A DNA stretch of 63,435 nt from Deltaproteobacteria bacterium (GTDB lineage Bacteria > Desulfobacterota > Desulfuromonadia > Geobacterales > Pseudopelobacteraceae). This document shows, piece by piece, positions 18,440-28,856 of this stretch. The translations under genes and the position numbers were made by a program. The stretch lies in contig JAJXWO010000021.1 of the NCBI GenBank assembly GCA_021781535.1, forward strand, positions 1 through 63,435, written 5' to 3'. The number at the start of each line of letters is the position of its first letter. Position 1 is the stretch's first letter. Below the pieces are notes generated by a model, which saw only the letters and a list, made by a program, of their open reading frames with translations, was not told the origin of the DNA and ran no database searches.

Positions 18440-19123
18440 TTAAGGAATTGCCACGATACTGCTGCCAGTTTCCGGGATAAGCCTGTTGAAGTAGTCTATG
18501 GTCGGGAAACGCTCCGACTGCCGTGGCTCTATCTTTGAACTGTAGCGGCTGATATAGACAAGATACCGAATCGAAAAACTTTCAGCTGTTGACAGGTTGA
18601 CTTCACTGTCTTCACCAAGCAGCGTCCGTTCCGGATCATAGCTGATGAAGTGCTGCAGTTTCCCCCAAAATCGTTCATCTTCCTTTGGCAGTCCCACCTG
18701 ATGGGCTGATAGAATGCCGTCAAAATAGGGGCCGATGCGGGTGTTTTTCATCTTCAGATCGAGTGTTTTCGAATGCGCGTTGGTGACCAGCCACACCGTT
18801 TTTCCGGTATGTTTCAGGAATAGCAGGAATTCGATCACATAGGGATGAACGGCGATCAGGTGCTCTATTTCCTGTTTGAGTACCGGGATATCCAGTTTGA
18901 GTCGATCCGACCAGTAATCAAGATCGGTCCAGTTGAGAGTGTTTTCCTGACTGCGAAACAGACCGTACAGATGTTCCTTGGCGTATTCAAGCGTTGTATG
19001 ATTGCGCTCGGCCCAGCGTTTTGGCGCATGCTCCAGCCAGAAGTGATCGTCAAAATGGCGGTCAAGGATCGTTCCATCCATGTCCAGAAGCACGGTGTCA
19101 ATGTTGTTCCAGTCAATAATCAT
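18440..19123 (-). CDS. HAD-superfamily hydrolase, GMP/IMP nucleotidase-like (YrfG type)
   Basis: 227 residues. The HAD motif I DMDGTILD supplies nucleophile Asp14 and acid/base Asp16. A helical cap (about 25-95) follows, then motif II WLVTNAH, a conserved Lys in LDLKMKNTRIG, and motif III/IV as GEDSEVNLSTAE. The pattern DGTILDxxFDxxFW and the LVTNAHxKTL stretch match the YrfG-like purine 5'-nucleotidases. Substrate (GMP/IMP) is inferred from that resemblance only. It stands alone on the minus strand, divergent from miaB across a ~155-base gap and convergent with the YtxH-like gene. Confidence 0.78.
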   Translation of the reverse strand: MIIDWNNIDTVLLDMDGTILDRHFDDHFWLEHAPKRWAERNHTTLEYAKEHLYGLFRSQENTLNWTDLDYWSDRLKLDIPVLKQEIEHLIAVHPYVIEFLLFLKHTGKTVWLVTNAHSKTLDLKMKNTRIGPYFDGILSAHQVGLPKEDERFWGKLQHFISYDPERTLLGEDSEVNLSTAESFSIRYLVYISRYSSKIEPRQSERFPTIDYFNRLIPETGSSIVAIP

Positions 19124-19236
19124 CTGCGGTTTCCGTCCAGTACCAGAATTAAATTCCTTCCAGACAATACGTTTTTGACGAGTAATTTGTCAAGTTACCG
19201 TAATACCCGAAGCTCTGCTTTAATAATCCAATTCAT

Positions 19237-19266
19237 TTGACTTTAAAGACACTTGTCGCGTATAAA
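19237..19266 (+). promoter_or_regulatory. Sigma-70-type promoter of miaB
   Basis: TTGACT at 19237-19242 and TATAAA at 19261-19266 are separated by 18 bases, matching consensus at 5 of 6 positions each. Transcription would start near 19273, only about six bases before the likely miaB ATG at 19279. That implies a leaderless or near-leaderless message. Assigned by sequence match only. Confidence 0.6.
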
Positions 19267-19278
19267 GCTAGATCCACT

Positions 19279-20592
19279 ATGCTCAATAAACTCCTCTACA
19301 TGGAAACCTTTGGTTGCCAGATGAATGTGAACGACTCCGAGCGAATCGTCACGATGCTGGCTGACCTTGGCTATGCGCCGACGAACGATCCGGCCGCCTC
19401 GGATATGATCCTGCTCAATACCTGCAGTGTGCGGGGCGGGGCAGAGGAAAAGGTGTACCGGCGGCTCGCCAACCTGCGTATCTACAAGCGGGACGGCAAG
19501 AAGCAGATTATCGCGGTTGGTGGCTGCGTTGCCCAGCAGGAGGGGGAGGAACTTTTGCGCAAGCTTCCGTATCTGGATCTGGTGATCGGCACCCATAACC
19601 TGCACCTGCTGCCGGAAATGGTGCGCGGTGCCGAACGAGGCGAGCGCCGTTCCGAAACGAGTTTTATCGATAATGATCAGCGGTTGGACCTTTTTCCCTC
19701 GATCAAAGGGGAATCACGCCTTTCACGGTTCGTAACGGTCATGCAGGGGTGTGACAATTTCTGTTCGTACTGCATCGTCCCCTTTGTACGTGGACGCGAG
19801 ATCAGTCGCCGCTCGGCGGACATTCTGCGCGAAGTAAGGCAGCTTGCAAATGATGGGGTTCGGGAAGTTATTCTCCTCGGGCAGAATGTCAACTCCTATG
19901 GACTTAAAACCGAGAGTGAACCGACGTTTGCTGAACTGATTCGACAGGTTGCCGAAATAGAGGGCATTGATCGTATCCGCTTTACCACCTCGCACCCCAA
20001 GGATATGTCGGATGAGCTGATCGCCTGCTTTGGTGATGTCCCCAAATTAAGCGGTCAGATCCACCTGCCGGCGCAATCCGGCAGCGACGCCGTTCTGAAG
20101 CTGATGGGTCGCGGCTATACCCGTGGCTCCTATCTGGATAAAGTTCATAGGCTCCGCGCAATCCGCCCTGACATCGTTGTTACCGGTGATATCATCGTCG
20201 GTTTTCCGGGCGAAACTGATGCGGATTTCGAACAGACTCTCTCGTTGATGGAGCAGGTGCGCTACATCGACCTCTTTTCATTTGTCTATTCATTACGTCC
20301 CGGCACCAAAGCGGCAGAACTCTGTGACGATCTGCCGCGGGCGGTGAAAATGGCGCGGCTTGACCGCTTGATGGAACTTCAGCGCCGCCATACAGGCGAG
20401 ATTAGCCAGACCTATATCGGCAAAATGATGTCTGTCCTGGTCGAAGGGGAGGGGAAGTTTCCCGGACAGGTTTCCGGCAAGGGGGAGATTGGCCGCATCG
20501 TCAATTTCCCCGGTGACAGCTCCTTGATCGGCAGAATTGTCGATGTCAAAATCATCAAAGCCTACCCGAATTCGTTTCTGGGAGAGCTATGA
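19279..20592 (+). CDS. miaB: tRNA-2-methylthio-N6-dimethylallyladenosine synthase MiaB
   Basis: 437 residues. A radical-SAM methylthiotransferase that adds the methylthio group to i6A37 in tRNAs reading UNN codons. The N-terminal UPF0004 domain has [13 protein letters not shown] and [15 protein letters not shown] and GGCVAQQ, giving the three cysteines of the auxiliary 4Fe-4S cluster. The radical-SAM motif is [15 protein letters not shown]. The C-terminus (about 370-437) is a TRAM RNA-binding domain. ATG 19279 gives the family-like opening [14 protein letters not shown]; an earlier TTG at 19237 is part of the promoter -35. No ribosome site stands out before 19279. glnS follows 22 bases downstream. 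Confidence 0.95.
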   Translation: MLNKLLYMETFGCQMNVNDSERIVTMLADLGYAPTNDPAASDMILLNTCSVRGGAEEKVYRRLANLRIYKRDGKKQIIAVGGCVAQQEGEELLRKLPYLDLVIGTHNLHLLPEMVRGAERGERRSETSFIDNDQRLDLFPSIKGESRLSRFVTVMQGCDNFCSYCIVPFVRGREISRRSADILREVRQLANDGVREVILLGQNVNSYGLKTESEPTFAELIRQVAEIEGIDRIRFTTSHPKDMSDELIACFGDVPKLSGQIHLPAQSGSDAVLKLMGRGYTRGSYLDKVHRLRAIRPDIVVTGDIIVGFPGETDADFEQTLSLMEQVRYIDLFSFVYSLRPGTKAAELCDDLPRAVKMARLDRLMELQRRHTGEISQTYIGKMMSVLVEGEGKFPGQVSGKGEIGRIVNFPGDSSLIGRIVDVKIIKAYPNSFLGEL

Positions 20593-20614
20593 AACAAGTA
20601 TTCACGAGGGTACC

Positions 20615-22297
20615 ATGACGAATAGTGAACAGTCTGCGCCAACAGCAAATAATTTTCTCAAAACTATCATTGACGAAGATCTCAAAAGCGGCAAACACAG
20701 CAGCATTGTTACCCGTTTTCCCCCGGAACCGAACGGCTATCTTCATATCGGTCACGCCAAGTCGATCTGTATCAATTTTGGTCTGGCACGTGATTTTGGA
20801 GGACGCTGCCACCTCCGTTTTGATGATACCAATCCGGCCAAGGAAGAACTGGAGTATATCGAGTCCATCAAGGAGAGTGTGCGCTGGCTTGGTTTTGACT
20901 GGGGGGAACACCTCTATTACGCTTCGGATAACTTTGAACAACTGTACCAGTGGGCAGTGTACCTGATCGAACAGGGTAAGGCATATGTCGAAGATTTAAG
21001 TGGAGATGAGATTCGTGCCTATCGCGGTACCTTGACCGAGCCGGGAAAAGAGAGCCCGTATCGCTCCCGCTCTGTAGAGGAAAATCTGGATCTATTCAGT
21101 CGCATGCGTGCCGGCGAGTTCCCGGACGGGACGCGTGTTCTGCGTGCCAAAATTGATATGACCTCGCCGAATATCAGTCTGCGTGATCCGGTCCTGTACC
21201 GGATTATCCATGCTCCGCACCCGCATGTCGGGGATGCCTGGAAAATCTATCCTATGTACGACTTTGCCCATGGGCAGACCGATGCCATCGAGGGGATTAC
21301 GCACTCTATCTGCACCCTTGAGTTTGAATCCCACAAGCCGCTCTACGAATGGTTTCTGGACAATCTGCCGGTGCCGTCTCGGCCGCGCCAGTATGAATTT
21401 GCCCGGCTGAATCTGACGTACACGGTGATGAGCAAGCGTAAACTGCAGGAGTTGGTGCAGCTCGGCATTGTCAGCGGCTGGGATGACCCGCGTATGCCGA
21501 CCCTGGCCGGAATCAAGAGGCGTGGCTACACTCCGGCGGCGGTACGGGCCTTTTGCGATCAGATCGGCGTTGGCCGCAGCGATTCGTGGATTGATGTCTC
21601 CTGTCTGGAAGAATGTGTTCGCGCCGATCTGAATGAATCTGCGCCGAGAGCCATGGCGGTGCTGCGTCCCATCAAGCTGGTAATAGACAATTATCCGGCT
21701 GATTTGATCGAAGAGTTGCCGGCTGCCAATCATCCTCAAAAACCGGAGATGGGAACCCGTACCATTTATTTTACCCGTGAAATCTGGATTGATGCCGATG
21801 ATTTCATGGAGGTGCCAAGTAAAGGCTTCTATCGCCTGACTGTTGGCGGTGAAGTTAAACTGCGCAACGGCTATATCGTCACATGTACGGAAACAGTCAA
21901 AGACGAACAGGGAAAAATTGTTGAACTTCACGGCGAGTACGACCCCGCATCGCGCGAGGGAATACACACTGCCGATGGCCGCAAGGTTAAAGGGGTCATT
22001 CACTGGGTTTCCGCGGCCCACGCCGTGTCCGCTGAGGTGCGACTGTTCGACCGTCTCTTCAGCGACCCCAATCCTGACCGGGGAGCGGCCGATTACAAGC
22101 AGTTTCTGAATCCCGGTTCAGTTGAAACGTTGTCCGGCTGCAAGCTTGAAGCTGATCTTGCCGGTTCGGATCTTGAAACGCGCTATCAATTCGAACGTAT
22201 GGGCTATTTCCGCCAGGATCCGAATGATTCACTCCCCGACAAGCTTGTGTTCAATCGGATAGTGACATTGCGGGATGCATGGACTAATAAGAAGTAA
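20615..22297 (+). CDS. glnS: Glutaminyl-tRNA synthetase
   Basis: 560 residues, the normal length of bacterial GlnRS (class Ib). It charges tRNA-Gln with glutamine. The HIGH motif appears in [15 protein letters not shown], the KMSKS motif as VMSKRKL, and the family features [10 protein letters not shown] and [16 protein letters not shown] are present. The C-terminal anticodon-binding beta-barrels end with the expected [17 protein letters not shown] 20615 was chosen over upstream in-frame codons because GAGGG precedes it and the protein then starts like the family. It lies in a plus-strand run with miaB, era and der. Confidence 0.96.
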   Translation: MTNSEQSAPTANNFLKTIIDEDLKSGKHSSIVTRFPPEPNGYLHIGHAKSICINFGLARDFGGRCHLRFDDTNPAKEELEYIESIKESVRWLGFDWGEHLYYASDNFEQLYQWAVYLIEQGKAYVEDLSGDEIRAYRGTLTEPGKESPYRSRSVEENLDLFSRMRAGEFPDGTRVLRAKIDMTSPNISLRDPVLYRIIHAPHPHVGDAWKIYPMYDFAHGQTDAIEGITHSICTLEFESHKPLYEWFLDNLPVPSRPRQYEFARLNLTYTVMSKRKLQELVQLGIVSGWDDPRMPTLAGIKRRGYTPAAVRAFCDQIGVGRSDSWIDVSCLEECVRADLNESAPRAMAVLRPIKLVIDNYPADLIEELPAANHPQKPEMGTRTIYFTREIWIDADDFMEVPSKGFYRLTVGGEVKLRNGYIVTCTETVKDEQGKIVELHGEYDPASREGIHTADGRKVKGVIHWVSAAHAVSAEVRLFDRLFSDPNPDRGAADYKQFLNPGSVETLSGCKLEADLAGSDLETRYQFERMGYFRQDPNDSLPDKLVFNRIVTLRDAWTNKK

Positions 22298-22323
22298 AAC
22301 ATGAAAGAGTGGTATACAACTAC

Positions 22324-23214
22324 ATGAATAAACAAAATTTTACATCAGGTTTTGTCTCGATTATCGGTCGTCCGAATGTTGGCAAGTCAACACTGCTGAA
22401 CTGCATTATCGGCGAGAAAATTGTCATTACCTCGGACAAGCCCCAGACTACCCGCAACCGGATTCAGGGGATTCACAATATCCCCGGCGGTCAGATCGTG
22501 TTCATCGATACCCCCGGCATCCACAGCGGCCGATCCCGGCTGAACAAAAGCATGGTGGATGTGGCACGCTCGGCAATCAGCGGGGTCGATCTCCTGATGC
22601 TAGTCGTTGAAGCCACTACTGCTGCCGATCCCGCCTTTATTCAGGATATCCTGAGCAAGGTGAAGATTCCGGTCGTGCTGGTTATCAACAAGATCGACCT
22701 GCTCTCTGACAAGAATCAGGTGCTGAAAAAAATCGCCGACTGGGCAGCGCTCTTTCCGTTCAAGGAAATCGTTCCGGTATCGGCCGGTCGCAATGACGGG
22801 GTTGATCACCTGGTCTCGGTGGTCAGCAATTACCTTCCTGAAGGGGCGGCAATGTTCCCGGATGACATTCTGACCGATATGCCGGAAAAGTTTATCGTGG
22901 CAGAGATGATTCGTGAAAAGGTTTTCCGGCTGACCCGAGACGAGGTGCCGTATTCGACAGCGGTTGTCGTGGAAAGCTTTGTCGAGCGGGAGAACGGCGT
23001 CATCGCCATCTCGGCGGCCATCATGATCGAGCGGGCCACCCAGAAGGGGATTATCATCGGCTCCAAGGGTGAGATGCTGAAAAAAATCGGAACTCAGGCA
23101 CGTCAGGATATCGAACGCCTGCTTGACACCAAGATATATCTGGAGCTGTTCGTCAAGGTTGTTGAAAACTGGAGCGAACGACCGTCTAAATTGAGAGAAC
23201 TGGGATACGAATGA
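22324..23214 (+). CDS. era: GTPase Era
   Basis: 296 residues. A Ras-like GTPase that binds the 3' end of 16S rRNA in 30S ribosome assembly. It shows G1 [13 protein letters not shown]2 region [12 protein letters not shown]3 DTPGIH and G4 NKID. The C-terminal KH domain contains [15 protein letters not shown] (the GxxG loop). ATG 22324 gives the family-like start [19 protein letters not shown] at 22309 would add five residues and sits right on a GAAAGAG stretch, so the start is not certain. der begins inside the last four bases (ATGA overlap). Confidence 0.95.
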   Translation: MNKQNFTSGFVSIIGRPNVGKSTLLNCIIGEKIVITSDKPQTTRNRIQGIHNIPGGQIVFIDTPGIHSGRSRLNKSMVDVARSAISGVDLLMLVVEATTAADPAFIQDILSKVKIPVVLVINKIDLLSDKNQVLKKIADWAALFPFKEIVPVSAGRNDGVDHLVSVVSNYLPEGAAMFPDDILTDMPEKFIVAEMIREKVFRLTRDEVPYSTAVVVESFVERENGVIAISAAIMIERATQKGIIIGSKGEMLKKIGTQARQDIERLLDTKIYLELFVKVVENWSERPSKLRELGYE

Positions 23215-24569
23215 AACCTTTAGTAGCCATCGTCGGCCGTCCCAATGTGGGCAAATCAACCCTCTTTAACCGCCTTCTGGGCCATCGTCGCGCTATTGTC
23301 GACGACACCCCGGGGGTTACGCGTGACCGTAACTACGCCAACATTACCCGCTTTGACAAGCCGTTCATTCTTATCGATACCGGCGGATTCGAACCGGTAA
23401 CCGAAAATCGTCTGCTGCAGCAGATGCGGGAACAATCACGACTGGCGATCGAAGAGGCGGATGTCATCATTTTCATGATGGATGCCAGAAGCGGCCTGAC
23501 CCCTGCGGATATCGAGGTTGCCGAGATGCTGCGGCGGGTAAAAAAACCGGTTTTTTTCGTGGTTAACAAGGTTGATGGCGAAAAGCTGGAAAATGATTCT
23601 GCAGAGTTCTATTCACTCGGAATCGGAGAGCTGTACACGATTTCGGCTGAGCATAATCGCGGGGTTATCGACCTTGTTGAAAATATTATGGATGTTTTTC
23701 CACCGGCGGATATAGCCGATCCGGAAGAGAATATCACCCGTATCGCTGTAGTGGGGCGGCCTAATGTCGGCAAGTCCTCGCTGGTTAACCGTCTGCTTGG
23801 CTTTGAGAGGGTTGTCGCAAATCCGACTGCCGGTACGACACGCGATTCGGTGGATACTCCCTTTACCTGCAACAAAAAACCGTATGTTCTGATCGATACA
23901 GCCGGTATTCGCCGTAAGGGTAAAACTACCGAAAAACTTGAAAAATACAGTGTCTGTGACGCACTGCGCAGTATAGAACGAGCTGATATTGTGCTGATGG
24001 TGATCGATGCCGATGAAGGGGTGACTGAACAGGATGAGCGTATTTCCGGGTATATACATGAAGCCGGCAAGGGATGCGTCTTTGTCGTAAACAAGTGGGA
24101 TCTTCTCGACAAGGACAATGCCACGTTCAAAACCTATACAGAAAAAATCAGGGATGGATTCAGATATCTGGCGTACGCACCGATAGTCTTTGTCTCCGCT
24201 AAAACTGGTCAGCGAACCGGAAAGATTATAGAAACGGTTGATGAAGTTATGGAGCAGTACTGCCGCCGCGTCACAACATCCGAACTTGTCCATGTGTTCA
24301 CCGATGCCATTGAATCCCATCACGCCCCTTTGTCTCATGGGCGCAGGGTAAAATTCTATTTTGCCACCCAGGTTGCGACCAGGCCGCCAACCTTCGTTAT
24401 TTTTACCAATCAACCTGATAATATCCACTATTCTTATGAACGCTATCTTATCAATAAATTCCGCGAGGCATTTGGTTTTGACGGTGTTCCGTTACGGCTG
24501 ATATTTCGCGGAAGAGATAAAACAGATACGTCCCGCAAAGGTGGAGCTGATCGCCCCTCAAACCTTTAA
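23211..24569 (+). CDS. der: Ribosome biogenesis GTPase Der (EngA)
   Basis: 452 residues, with the double-GTPase architecture unique to Der, needed for 50S subunit maturation. The first G domain has [26 protein letters not shown] and NKVD. The second has [30 protein letters not shown] and NKWD. The last ~100 residues are the KH-like domain ([20 protein letters not shown], then [20 protein letters not shown]). Its start overlaps the era stop. About 100 bases without a gene follow before the che operon. Confidence 0.97.
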   Translation: MKPLVAIVGRPNVGKSTLFNRLLGHRRAIVDDTPGVTRDRNYANITRFDKPFILIDTGGFEPVTENRLLQQMREQSRLAIEEADVIIFMMDARSGLTPADIEVAEMLRRVKKPVFFVVNKVDGEKLENDSAEFYSLGIGELYTISAEHNRGVIDLVENIMDVFPPADIADPEENITRIAVVGRPNVGKSSLVNRLLGFERVVANPTAGTTRDSVDTPFTCNKKPYVLIDTAGIRRKGKTTEKLEKYSVCDALRSIERADIVLMVIDADEGVTEQDERISGYIHEAGKGCVFVVNKWDLLDKDNATFKTYTEKIRDGFRYLAYAPIVFVSAKTGQRTGKIIETVDEVMEQYCRRVTTSELVHVFTDAIESHHAPLSHGRRVKFYFATQVATRPPTFVIFTNQPDNIHYSYERYLINKFREAFGFDGVPLRLIFRGRDKTDTSRKGGADRPSNL

Positions 24570-24671
24570 AGGCTTTACTTGAGACCGCTGTTGCTATATA
24601 TTTTCCCGGCTTTTATCCTACGTTGCGCAGACCTGATTAAAAGGAATGAGTACTTAAATGGATTGTGACGA

Positions 24672-26342
24672 ATGAGCCTGGTAGGTAACCTCGAAGAGCT
24701 TGGACTTGGCGAGATTTTACAGATTGTCAGTCTCAGTAGAAAAACCGGTGTCCTTTCCCTGTGCAGTAGTGGCAGGGATGGCTCGGTTTTTTTTCGTCAA
24801 GGTCAGGTTGTAAGAGCCACTTCAAGCGTCTATCAGCAAAGTTTGGGAGAGGTGCTGATTCAAAAAGGGGTTATTGATCTGGCCGTATTGCGCAAGAGCC
24901 TTGCTTTGCAACACGAGCACGGGTTTTGTGAGCGTTTGGGAACCATTCTTGTAAAAAACTTTGGTATTTCCCAGGAAATAATTGAAGAAGTGGTACGGGA
25001 ACAAATTGAAAATGTAGTATTTTTTCTGTTTTCCTGGACAGAAGGCACATTCAAATTTGATGTTCATAATTCAATTGAGACAGTTGACGACACAAAGATG
25101 GACCCGCTGCAGTTTATGCTGGACCAGGGATTAAACCCGCAATTTCTGGCTATAGAAGGCACCAGGATCCTCGATGAAACGCGTCATGCGGCTGAAATGG
25201 GTTTCGCCGGAGATGACCCGTCAGAAAATCAACCGGATTTTGCTTTTAATCTGACCGAAGATCCGCATGTCTCTGCAGCATCCACCCATCCGGTTCTGCA
25301 GCAGATTGTAATTGTTGACGATGACGGTCCGACACTACGGACCATTGCCGATGGCTTGACGGATAATGGCCTTGTTGTTCATGCCATGACACGCAGCGAA
25401 GATACCCTTATCAAGGTGGATTCCCTGCATAGATGTGGAGAGCATCCTGCAGTTCTCATTGACCTGATTATGCCGAAAATGGACGGATCAGGAGTACTGG
25501 GGGGGATCGAACTTCTGGAACTTCTGCATAACAACTTTAAAAATCTGCAATTGATTATCATGACTGACTACCACCACGCAGAGGCAGAGTGCAAGATTCG
25601 TGAACTGGGGTATCCTTTTATCATCAAACCCCGCCGGGTTGAAATCAACACTCCTGCCATCATGGACAGCTTTCTTACCCAAATTGTACACGTAGTTCAA
25701 AATTCCTCTGAGAGCTCATCGCCTGAAATGTGGCAGGATCGATTCAATCTGGGCGACGAACTGCGAATTGAAATGGGAGAAGATGATGACATGCCGCATG
25801 CCGTTGAATCCTCACCGCAGAGTGGCGGATTTTCTTTGTTGCGTGGCATGCTCGAAGAGCTGAATAATCCGGATCTGCAAGGTGGCGTGCTGTTGCTGAT
25901 ACTTCGTTTCGCTTCCGAATTTATGAACCGGGCGATCATATTTACTGCCAATAATCAAGTTGTTTCCGGTTTTGGCCAATTTGGTATCAGCGGCGGTACT
26001 ATCAGTGGAGATGATCGGGTGCGGGCAATTCATTTTACTCTAGGGGCCGGCTCACTGTTCGATGAATCACTTCACAGCGGTCAGCCGAGTACGTTTTTAC
26101 TAAACCCTACGCCAGCGGATTCCCGGTTTTTCGAGCAATTGGGTGGCGGCACACCTGCCGAGGTTTTTATCAGTCCGTTGATCAGCCAGTCCAGAGTCAT
26201 CGGTTTTCTTTATGGTGACAACCTCCCTGACAAAAAGCCGATTGGTGATTTTGAGCCGTTGGCTATTTTCCTGGCGCAGGCGGGAATTTCAATGGAAAAA
26301 TCTTTGTTAGAACGTCAGCTAAATGAGAGGGTCGCCCTGTGA
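24672..26342 (+). CDS. DUF4388 (PATAN)-receiver-GAF-like signalling protein
   Basis: 556 residues. About 1-130 is a DUF4388/PATAN-type domain (LVGNLEELGLGEILQIVSLSRKTG, FFRQGQVVRATS) with a GspE-N-like helical part (LGEVLIQKGVI). About 210-335 is a receiver with the acidic cluster VDDDGP, the phospho-acceptor region LIDLIMPKMDGSG and Lys in FIIKPR. The C-terminal ~180 residues look like a GAF-type domain (GVLLLILRFASEFMNRAIIF ... VIGFLYGDN), though I would not name its ligand. It is the first gene of the che operon and overlaps the CheY gene by 4 bases. A role as an adaptor or signal integrator for that pathway is inferred from its position. Confidence 0.8.
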   Translation: MSLVGNLEELGLGEILQIVSLSRKTGVLSLCSSGRDGSVFFRQGQVVRATSSVYQQSLGEVLIQKGVIDLAVLRKSLALQHEHGFCERLGTILVKNFGISQEIIEEVVREQIENVVFFLFSWTEGTFKFDVHNSIETVDDTKMDPLQFMLDQGLNPQFLAIEGTRILDETRHAAEMGFAGDDPSENQPDFAFNLTEDPHVSAASTHPVLQQIVIVDDDGPTLRTIADGLTDNGLVVHAMTRSEDTLIKVDSLHRCGEHPAVLIDLIMPKMDGSGVLGGIELLELLHNNFKNLQLIIMTDYHHAEAECKIRELGYPFIIKPRRVEINTPAIMDSFLTQIVHVVQNSSESSSPEMWQDRFNLGDELRIEMGEDDDMPHAVESSPQSGGFSLLRGMLEELNNPDLQGGVLLLILRFASEFMNRAIIFTANNQVVSGFGQFGISGGTISGDDRVRAIHFTLGAGSLFDESLHSGQPSTFLLNPTPADSRFFEQLGGGTPAEVFISPLISQSRVIGFLYGDNLPDKKPIGDFEPLAIFLAQAGISMEKSLLERQLNERVAL

Positions 26343-26719
26343 GTACCAAGACCATTTTGATTGCCGATGATTCGGCGACAATGCGTGCCATGTTGGTTGC
26401 AATCGTTGAAGTGCTCGGTGACTATCAGGTAATTGAGGCATCGAGCGGTTTTGAGGCGCTGCGGCTTTTACCGCGAGATCATGTCGACCTGATTTTGACC
26501 GATATAAACATGCCTGATATCAATGGACTTGAGTTGATCAGTTATCTTCGTACCAATCCAAATTACAAAAATATTCCTGTTTTTATTATTTCGACGGAAG
26601 GCAGTGCAAAAGATATTGAAAAAGGAAAACAACTCGGTGCTGACGAATATGTGGTTAAACCCTTTTCACCCGCGGCTCTCCAGCAATTGATACACAAGTA
26701 TTTAAACAAAACACCCTGA
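26339..26719 (+). CDS. CheY-like response regulator
   Basis: A 126-residue single-domain receiver: ILIADDSATMRAML (Asp10/Asp11), phospho-Asp55 in LTDINMPDINGLE, Thr/Ser in IISTEGS and Lys in YVVKPFSP. This is the CheY design with no output domain. The GTG start at 26339 overlaps the previous stop. It lies between the DUF4388 protein and CheA, so it is the probable phosphorylation target of that CheA. Whether its output is a motor, a pilus or gene expression is not visible. Confidence 0.88.
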   Translation: MSTKTILIADDSATMRAMLVAIVEVLGDYQVIEASSGFEALRLLPRDHVDLILTDINMPDINGLELISYLRTNPNYKNIPVFIISTEGSAKDIEKGKQLGADEYVVKPFSPAALQQLIHKYLNKTP

Positions 26720-26742
26720 TAGATGTTTGAGGTGAATTTGTA

Positions 26743-28851
26743 ATGAGTGAACAGAACGCCACACATACGAAAGCCGTTCAGGATTTCCTTGCCGAAGCGG
26801 AGGAAATTATTGAACAGCTCGGATCAGAACTGGCTGACCTCTCCGATATGGTGGAGTCGGGTGAATTAAATCCTGAAGTTCTGAACTCCATTTTTCGGGG
26901 AGCTCACTCCCTGAAGGGGTTGGCCGGGATGTTCAGCTTTAGTGGAATTGCTGAGCTTGCTCATAATATGGAAAATTTGCTTGATTGGTTGAGGCTCGGC
27001 AAGTTGAACCTTTCACAGCACCTTATGTCAGTTCTCTTTAATGCTCATGAACTGTTGGGTACTCTTATCCGGGCCCTTGTCTCAGGTGAAGATTCAGGGA
27101 TGGCACAAGAAATTGCAGCGTGTGTTACTAAAATTAATGCCTGCCTTGCTCCACCCAAAGAACAGGCTGGCGTGTCACCTCTGGAATCCCTTGGCCTGCC
27201 AGCCCATGTACGCGGCGCTCTGACTGAATATGAAGAACATCGCCTGAAAGATAATCTGGCTAAAGGGAAAACAATCTTCAATATCCACACTTCCTTTGAT
27301 CTGGCCATATTTGATACGGAATTGTCGGCAGTCACTGAGATATTGAAGGGGTGCGGAGAAGTCATAAGTACCCTGCCAAGTGCCGGTGTAAGCCTTGAAA
27401 CAAGTATAGATTTTGAAATTCTTTTCGGTTCCGGCCGTTCCCTGGAAGATCTGAAAACTGTTGTTGAGCGTGATAATGTTACTGTCTCCCAGCTTGGTTC
27501 AAACACAGCATCTGCGGTGCCTGTTGCTCCTGCAGAGCACGTTGTTCTTGATGTGGTCAAAGCCGATGGGGATGTTCACGCCGCAGTTGACGGTAAGCTG
27601 AAAGCGCCGGCCGATTCTCCTCAGTCTCCAGCGCCGCCTGATGAGGCTGCTCTCAGTGCAAAAAGCATGAGCCGGACTGTCCGGGTTGATATCGGTAAAC
27701 TTGATGAACTGATGAATATTGTTGGTGAGCTTGTTCTTGCTAACTCTACCATTGCCGGTGTGAGTACACGGATGCGCAATGAAGGCTTTTCACGCCTGGC
27801 TGTTGAATTGGGCAAGGCGGCAAAAGGGCTTGAGCGCAAACTTTCCGATCTCCAGAAGGGCGTCATGGAGATACGCATGATCCCGATCGGGCAGTTGTAC
27901 GAAAAAATGTCCCGGATCGTGCGTAAAATATCCCGTGAACAGGGAAAACTGGTTGAACTCAAGTTTTTTGGAGCAGATACCGAGCTGGATAAATTGATCG
28001 TGGAAGACATCTCGGATCCCATGATGCATATTATTCGCAATGCTATCGATCACGGTATCGAGCCCCCGGAAGAGCGCATCTCGCAGGGCAAGAAGGAAAA
28101 GGGCACCATCCGGATTTCCTCGTTTCAAAAAGGAAATCATGTTGTTATTGAAATTGAAGATGATGGTGGCGGGATTGACATTGCGAAGATAAAAAGCAAA
28201 GCGGTGCAGAAAGGGCTGGTCAGCGACATAAGTATTGTCAGTGACCGTGAGGCCCTGGATTATATTTTTCTCCCCGGTTTTTCGACAAACGACACAGTCA
28301 GTGAGGTTTCCGGACGAGGGGTCGGCATGGATGTTGTCAAAAACAACATCTCGGCAATTTTTGGGATGGTGGATATTGAAACAGAGAAGGGGAAGGGGAG
28401 CCGTTTCACAATTACACTGCCAATTACGCTGGCTATTATCAAAGCTTTAATTATAAGCTGCAGCGGTAAAACCTATGCTCTGCCGATTACATCAGTTCTT
28501 GAGTCACTGTTAATGACTGACAAGGATATCATGACGGTAGAGCGTAAAGAAATCATACAACTCCGTGAATCAACGTTACCGCTATTGCGGCTTGATCAGT
28601 ATTTCAACATCCGCCGGAACGGTGAACCGCCGAAAGAATTTTATGTTGTCGTTGTTGGCGTTGCAGAAAAACGCCTTGGAATTGTTGTTGACGATCTGCT
28701 TTCCCAGCAAGATATCGTAATTAAATCGCTGGGCGATTCATTCAAACAGTTCCGTGGAATTTCCGGCGCGGCGGACCTTGGCGACCAGCGCACAATCCTT
28801 GTTATGGATATTGGCGGAATTATTAATGAAACGATGCGTTCCGGGAGCTGA
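26743..28851 (+). CDS. cheA: Chemotaxis histidine kinase CheA
   Basis: 702 residues. P1 (HPt) carries His55 in FRGAHSLKGLAGMF. A long spacer (about 130-300) holds a segment like a second regulatory domain (FNIHTSFDLAIFDTELSAVTEI). P3 dimerisation (RVDIGKLDELMNIVGELVLA) follows. P4 has the N-box HIIRNAIDHGIE, G1 DDGGGID, F-box FLPGFSTND and G2 GRGVGMDVV. The P5 CheW-like domain closes the protein (LRESTLPLLRLDQYF, VDDLLSQQDIVIKSLG). Together with CheW, CheR and CheB this makes a full chemosensory core. GAGGTGA precedes ATG 26743. No chemoreceptor gene is in the window, so the receptor must be elsewhere. Confidence 0.95.
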   Translation: MSEQNATHTKAVQDFLAEAEEIIEQLGSELADLSDMVESGELNPEVLNSIFRGAHSLKGLAGMFSFSGIAELAHNMENLLDWLRLGKLNLSQHLMSVLFNAHELLGTLIRALVSGEDSGMAQEIAACVTKINACLAPPKEQAGVSPLESLGLPAHVRGALTEYEEHRLKDNLAKGKTIFNIHTSFDLAIFDTELSAVTEILKGCGEVISTLPSAGVSLETSIDFEILFGSGRSLEDLKTVVERDNVTVSQLGSNTASAVPVAPAEHVVLDVVKADGDVHAAVDGKLKAPADSPQSPAPPDEAALSAKSMSRTVRVDIGKLDELMNIVGELVLANSTIAGVSTRMRNEGFSRLAVELGKAAKGLERKLSDLQKGVMEIRMIPIGQLYEKMSRIVRKISREQGKLVELKFFGADTELDKLIVEDISDPMMHIIRNAIDHGIEPPEERISQGKKEKGTIRISSFQKGNHVVIEIEDDGGGIDIAKIKSKAVQKGLVSDISIVSDREALDYIFLPGFSTNDTVSEVSGRGVGMDVVKNNISAIFGMVDIETEKGKGSRFTITLPITLAIIKALIISCSGKTYALPITSVLESLLMTDKDIMTVERKEIIQLRESTLPLLRLDQYFNIRRNGEPPKEFYVVVVGVAEKRLGIVVDDLLSQQDIVIKSLGDSFKQFRGISGAADLGDQRTILVMDIGGIINETMRSGS

Positions 28852-28856
28852 ACTGC

